From Bacteroidia bacterium (GTDB lineage: Bacteria; Bacteroidota; Bacteroidia; Chitinophagales; BACL12): a stretch of 50,786 nucleotides of DNA. The stretch is taken from NCBI GenBank assembly GCA_030432405.1, contig JAUIHG010000006.1, forward strand, positions 1 through 50,786. The letters are read 5' to 3'. How positions within the stretch are numbered: the first letter of the stretch is position 1; each line of letters begins with the position of its first letter. A model generated the notes under the pieces. It was not told where the DNA came from, did no database searches, and saw only the letters and a list, made by a program, of their open reading frames with translations. The position numbers were made by a program, and so were the translations under genes. This document shows, one piece after another, positions 48,214 to 50,786 of the stretch.

Positions 48214-49554
48214 TTAGGTCTTTTGCTTTTTCTTTTTAGCCGCCGGAAACAGGATGTTGTTCAAAATCAGGCGGTAGCCTGCTGAGTTGGGGTGCAGGTT
48301 GAGGTCGGTGGGGGGATCGCCGACGTAGTGTTTGTAGTCTTCGGGATCGTGGCCGCCGTAGAAGGACCAGGTGCCGTAGCCGTATTCGCCGTGGATGTAG
48401 CGCGCTTCACCGGCGGATTTGTTTTCGCCCATGATCAGCACGTTGGGCTTGACCAGCTCTTTGCGGAAGGCGGTGGACTGGCCAAAGAAGCCCTTGACGG
48501 TGCGGGTGTGGCACTGGGTGAGCATGGTGGGAATGGGATCCCACTTGGCCGAAAACTCAAACAGCGTGAAGTAGTCGATGTCCTGCGGGATGCGGCGACC
48601 CAGGCTCACGTCAATGTTGGCGTGCTCGTATTCGTTGGGGTTGGTGGAAATGCGGAAATCGCGGAACGCGAACGTCTTCGAAAAATCGAGTTTTTCCTGC
48701 GCGCCGGGATCCATGGCGTCGCCGTCGAACATGGGCTGGCAAATGTCCACGCCTTCGGCCGCCAGGGCGATGTCGTAGGTGTCCGAGGCCGAGCACATGG
48801 CAAAAAGGAAACCACCGCCGGTCACGTAATCGCGGATGCGGCGCACCACTTCCATTTTCAATTCGGAGACCTTGTTGAAACCGTGGCTGGCGGCCAACTG
48901 CTCGAGGATGCGCTTGTTCTCCTGGTACCAGGCCGCGTTTTTGCTGGAGGCGTAAAACTTGCCGTACTGCCCGGTGAAATCCTCGTGGTGCAGGTGCAGC
49001 CAGTCGTATTCGGCCAGGCGGTCGGCCAGCAATTCGTCGTCGTAGACGATGTCGTAGGGAATCTCCGCGTAGGTCAGCACCAGGGTCACCGCGTCGTCCC
49101 AGGGCAGTTTGTTTTTGGGCGAATACACGGCCACCTTGGGCGGCTTGTCAAGCTTGACCACGTCCATATTGACCTCCGGATTGGCGATTTGCTTGAGCAC
49201 GCGGGCGTACTGCGCTTCGGCCATGACCTCGTAGCTCACGCCGCGCACCACGCACTCGGTCTCAAAAGACTTGGCGTAGGGAAAGGCAAAACTCCCGCCC
49301 CGGTAATTGAGCAGCCAGTCGGCCTGGGCCCCGTTCTCGAGCACCCAATACGTGATGCCGTAGGCTTTCAGGTGGTCTTGCTGTTCGTCGTCCATGGGCA
49401 GCAGGATCCAGGAAGCTTTCGCCGGTACGGCGAACACCACCAGCAACAGCAGCGCCATAAGGCGCGAAGGCCCCAGGCCAGAGGGCACGGCAAAGGCGGC
49501 CAGCCGCCGGGCGGCGGAGCGGAGCGGTGGCGGGGAAAACGCAGCGTTCAACAT
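48214..49554 (-). CDS. exported protein of the 'asparagine synthetase B'-labelled Bacteroidota family
   Basis: A 446-aa protein (or 414 aa from ATG 49458). It has a hydrophobic segment (ALLLLVVFAVPAKA) that looks like a signal peptide. The mature part is conserved in its family: ILLPMDDEQQDHLKAYGITYWVLE, DWLLNYRGGSF, YDWLHLHHEDFTGQYGKFY, and GGFLFAMCSASDTYDIALAAEGVDI. The name comes from automated labels; true Asn synthetase motifs are absent. LHLHHED may bind metal. The start is uncertain: ATG 49554 or 49458. It is convergent with the porin gene. The end is Lys-rich (AAKKKKQKT). Confidence 0.72.
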   Translation of the reverse strand: MLNAAFSPPPLRSAARRLAAFAVPSGLGPSRLMALLLLVVFAVPAKASWILLPMDDEQQDHLKAYGITYWVLENGAQADWLLNYRGGSFAFPYAKSFETECVVRGVSYEVMAEAQYARVLKQIANPEVNMDVVKLDKPPKVAVYSPKNKLPWDDAVTLVLTYAEIPYDIVYDDELLADRLAEYDWLHLHHEDFTGQYGKFYASSKNAAWYQENKRILEQLAASHGFNKVSELKMEVVRRIRDYVTGGGFLFAMCSASDTYDIALAAEGVDICQPMFDGDAMDPGAQEKLDFSKTFAFRDFRISTNPNEYEHANIDVSLGRRIPQDIDYFTLFEFSAKWDPIPTMLTQCHTRTVKGFFGQSTAFRKELVKPNVLIMGENKSAGEARYIHGEYGYGTWSFYGGHDPEDYKHYVGDPPTDLNLHPNSAGYRLILNNILFPAAKKKKQKT

Positions 49555-49604
49555 GCCCCAAAAGTTACGCGGAAAGGCGGCGCGACGGTACCTGCGTCGG
49601 TGCG

Positions 49605-49638
49605 TTTGGCCGGTGCTATGGCGTGGGCCGTATCTTGA
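49605..49638 (+). promoter_or_regulatory. possible promoter of the AraC-type gene
   Basis: TTTG (49605-49608) and TATCTTGA (49631-49638) roughly resemble the Bacteroidota -33/-7 boxes, with a 22-base spacer that is slightly long. It lies in the 144-base gap between the asparagine-synthetase-like gene and the AraC-type gene. Confidence 0.3.
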
Positions 49639-49698
49639 CAAAGCGGGCAGCGCAGCCTTGACCCATGCTGCCCGGACGGTCCTGTATTGCATCCCGGA

Positions 49699-50577
49699 AT
49701 GATTAAGACCTACGAACGCGTCAACCCGGCCCAAAGCCGGATGAGCTTTGCGCTCAAGCGGATGGAGGACATCCATGCCCAGCGCGGGGGGGCCACCGAC
49801 GAGCCGCATCGGCACGACTATTACACCGTCTTGATGGTGGAGGAGGCCAGGGGCGTGCACCGCATCGATTTTCAGGAACATGCCCTCCGCGGTGGGCTGG
49901 TGTTTTTCCTGGCGCCCGGCCAGGTGCACCAGATTCGGGAGGATGCGCCTTCGCGCGGATGCGTGATCAGCTTTTCCAGCGCCTTTTTGGTGGAGCACCG
50001 CATCGATGAAAGTTTCCTCAAAGCGGTCAACCTCTTCCGGCCCCACGGCGACACCCCGCCACTCGAACCGCCGCCTGCGCTGTGGGAGGAACTCCGGCAA
50101 TTGGGCCGCGGATTGGAGGCGGCCTTCGCGCGCAGCGGGCCTTTCCGGATGGAGGAGGTCGGCGCCTGGCTGAAGCTGTTGCTGCTGGCCTGCAACCGCG
50201 CCTGCCGCCTGGACCCCGTTCCCGAGCAGGCGCTTTCACCGGCCGAGCAACTGGTGGCCCGCTTCAAGGACCTGGTGGACCAGCATTTTGAGCGCGAGCA
50301 CCTGGTGGCCTGGTATGCGGAGCAGCTGCACGTCACGCCGGACCACCTCAACCGGACCGTCAAGGCGGCCACTGGAAAGTCGGCCAAGCAGTTTGTGCAG
50401 GCCCGCGTGGCCCTGGCTGCCCGGCGCCTGCTGCTGTTTACCGATTTCAGCGCCAAGGAGATCGGCTACGAACTCGGTTTTGCCGACCCGGCGCACTTTT
50501 CCCACTTTTTCAAACGCCTGACCGGCGAAAGCCCCGCGGGTTTCCGTGCGGCCAACCGGCGGGCGGAGGAGGCGTGA
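49699..50577 (+). CDS. AraC-family transcription regulator
   Basis: A 292-aa protein. The N-terminal part is a cupin-like sensor (HRHDYYTVLMVEEARGVHRIDF, GLVFFLAPGQVHQI). The C-terminal ~95 residues hold two HTH motifs: LVAWYAEQLHVTPDHLNRTVK and FSAKEIGYELGFADPAHFSHFFKRLTGESPAGFR, the classic AraC ending. The ATG at 49699 is chosen over a TTG at 49687. It is divergent from the asparagine-synthetase-like gene and convergent with icd. Its target is not known. Confidence 0.86.
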   Translation: MIKTYERVNPAQSRMSFALKRMEDIHAQRGGATDEPHRHDYYTVLMVEEARGVHRIDFQEHALRGGLVFFLAPGQVHQIREDAPSRGCVISFSSAFLVEHRIDESFLKAVNLFRPHGDTPPLEPPPALWEELRQLGRGLEAAFARSGPFRMEEVGAWLKLLLLACNRACRLDPVPEQALSPAEQLVARFKDLVDQHFEREHLVAWYAEQLHVTPDHLNRTVKAATGKSAKQFVQARVALAARRLLLFTDFSAKEIGYELGFADPAHFSHFFKRLTGESPAGFRAANRRAEEA

Positions 50578-50610
50578 CCGGGCAGGTGCACCACCTACGG
50601 GGCACAAAAA

Positions 50611-50641
50611 AGGCCGGACAGGGTTGAACCCCATCCGGCCT
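50611..50641 (-). terminator. intrinsic terminator of icd (minus strand)
   Basis: On the minus strand, AGGCCGGA...TCCGGCCT arms (50634-50641 with 50611-50618) enclose a GGGTT/AACCC inner stem and are followed by six T (50605-50610). This is a strong Rho-independent terminator after icd; it may also stop the AraC-type transcript. Confidence 0.8.
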
Positions 50642-50667
50642 GAATATGCTGTGCTGCGCGGGCGGCT

Positions 50668-50682
50668 TTCGCCGGAGGCGCA
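50668..50682. repeat. imperfect TTCGC/GCGAA palindrome, intergenic
   Basis: TTCGCC, GGA, GGCGCA, two mismatches at the end of the second arm. Between the icd stop and its terminator. Confidence 0.35.
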
Positions 50683-50695
50683 CAACGCGGAACAA

Positions 50696-50786
50696 TCAGT
50701 CCATGTGCTTGATCACGGCTGTCCCGAACTCGGAGCATTTCAACTCCTTGGGATCGTCCATCATGCGGGCAAAGTCGTAGGTGACT
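50696..50786 (-). CDS. icd: isocitrate dehydrogenase, C-terminal end (truncated by window)
   Basis: The 29 visible residues (VTYDFARMMDDPKELKCSEF, then GTAVIKHMD) match the end of E. coli-type NADP isocitrate dehydrogenase (TYDFERLMDG..LLKCSEFGDAI). Only the 3' end is in the window; the rest lies beyond the right edge. It makes 2-oxoglutarate in the TCA cycle. Confidence 0.85.
   Translation of the reverse strand, partial: VTYDFARMMDDPKELKCSEFGTAVIKHMD

Noticed and set aside
48214-49554. True asparagine synthetase function
   Set aside because: No N-terminal Cys glutaminase or ATP-pyrophosphatase motif is visible; only the common label supports it.
49555-50100. N-terminal extension of the asparagine-synthetase-like gene
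   Set aside because: It overlaps the AraC-type gene in antisense, and the normal signal peptide starts downstream.

Overview
The window joins the right-hand ~32.6 kb of a Mu-like transposable prophage (positions 1 to about 32,690) to ~18 kb of host chromosome. The host is most likely a high-GC member of the Bacteroidota. Two secreted host proteins end in type-IX-secretion-style C-terminal sorting domains, a Bacteroidota-style 'putative porin' and a CocE-like hydrolase are present, LpxK points to a lipid-A outer membrane, and ribosome binding sites are weak. I saw no rRNA, tRNA or CRISPR, and no gene-free stretch longer than about 300 bases. The left prophage end lies outside the window.

Prophage early region (1-7312, + strand): the C-terminus of a MuA-type transposase, a MazG-like pyrophosphohydrolase, a MuB-type AAA ATPase, a protein with a DnaA domain-IV-like DNA-binding region, a Mu Gam-like end-binding protein, a possible GemA-like protein and several small unknown proteins. 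Almost all starts overlap the previous stop, so this is one tightly coupled operon. It ends with a surprise: a 520-aa clan GH-A-like glycoside hydrolase (5328-6890), a 35-aa membrane peptide, a small unknown protein and a perfect 11-bp terminator hairpin.

Cargo island (about 7373-8895): AT-richer than its surroundings. It holds a paralogue of the protein just before the terminator and a convergent two-gene unit on the minus strand, a Panacea/DUF4065 (SocA-like) protein followed by a small two-helix membrane protein. This looks like a Panacea toxin-antitoxin or exclusion cassette.

Late genes are split into two divergent blocks around 16256-16400. The minus block (16255 down to 8896) encodes small and large terminase, a Mu gp36-like protein, a fused portal-MuF protein with an A10 tract exactly at the domain junction, gpG-like and gp37-like proteins, then four membrane or exported proteins, including two spanin candidates and a membrane PAS-domain protein. 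The plus block (16401-32614) encodes a ClpP-like head protease/scaffold, major capsid, holin and endolysin, a contractile tail (sheath, tube, a tail chaperone with a programmed -1 frameshift at A AAA AAG, tape measure, hub, spike, gp25-like wedge, LysM, J-like and I-like baseplate proteins), tail-fibre-like proteins, and two products that carry Sec signal peptides although they sit in the tail cluster: a fibre-like protein and an alpha/beta-hydrolase esterase. Two tandem copies of a 14-bp motif 22 bp apart (32635-32670) are the likely transposase-binding sites of the right end.

Host part (32724-50786): murB (the prophage lies just beyond its 3' end), a secreted CocE-type hydrolase, a secreted protein with a sorting domain, a TPR protein, a coiled-coil zinc-ribbon protein, a Nif3-family protein, a lipoprotein, lpxK, a purine nucleoside phosphorylase, a choice-of-anchor-B-like secreted protein, a porin, an exported protein of the family often labelled asparagine synthetase B, an AraC-family regulator and the 3' end of icd. 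Short palindromes with conserved TTCGC...GCGAA arms are scattered through this host part, inside and between genes.
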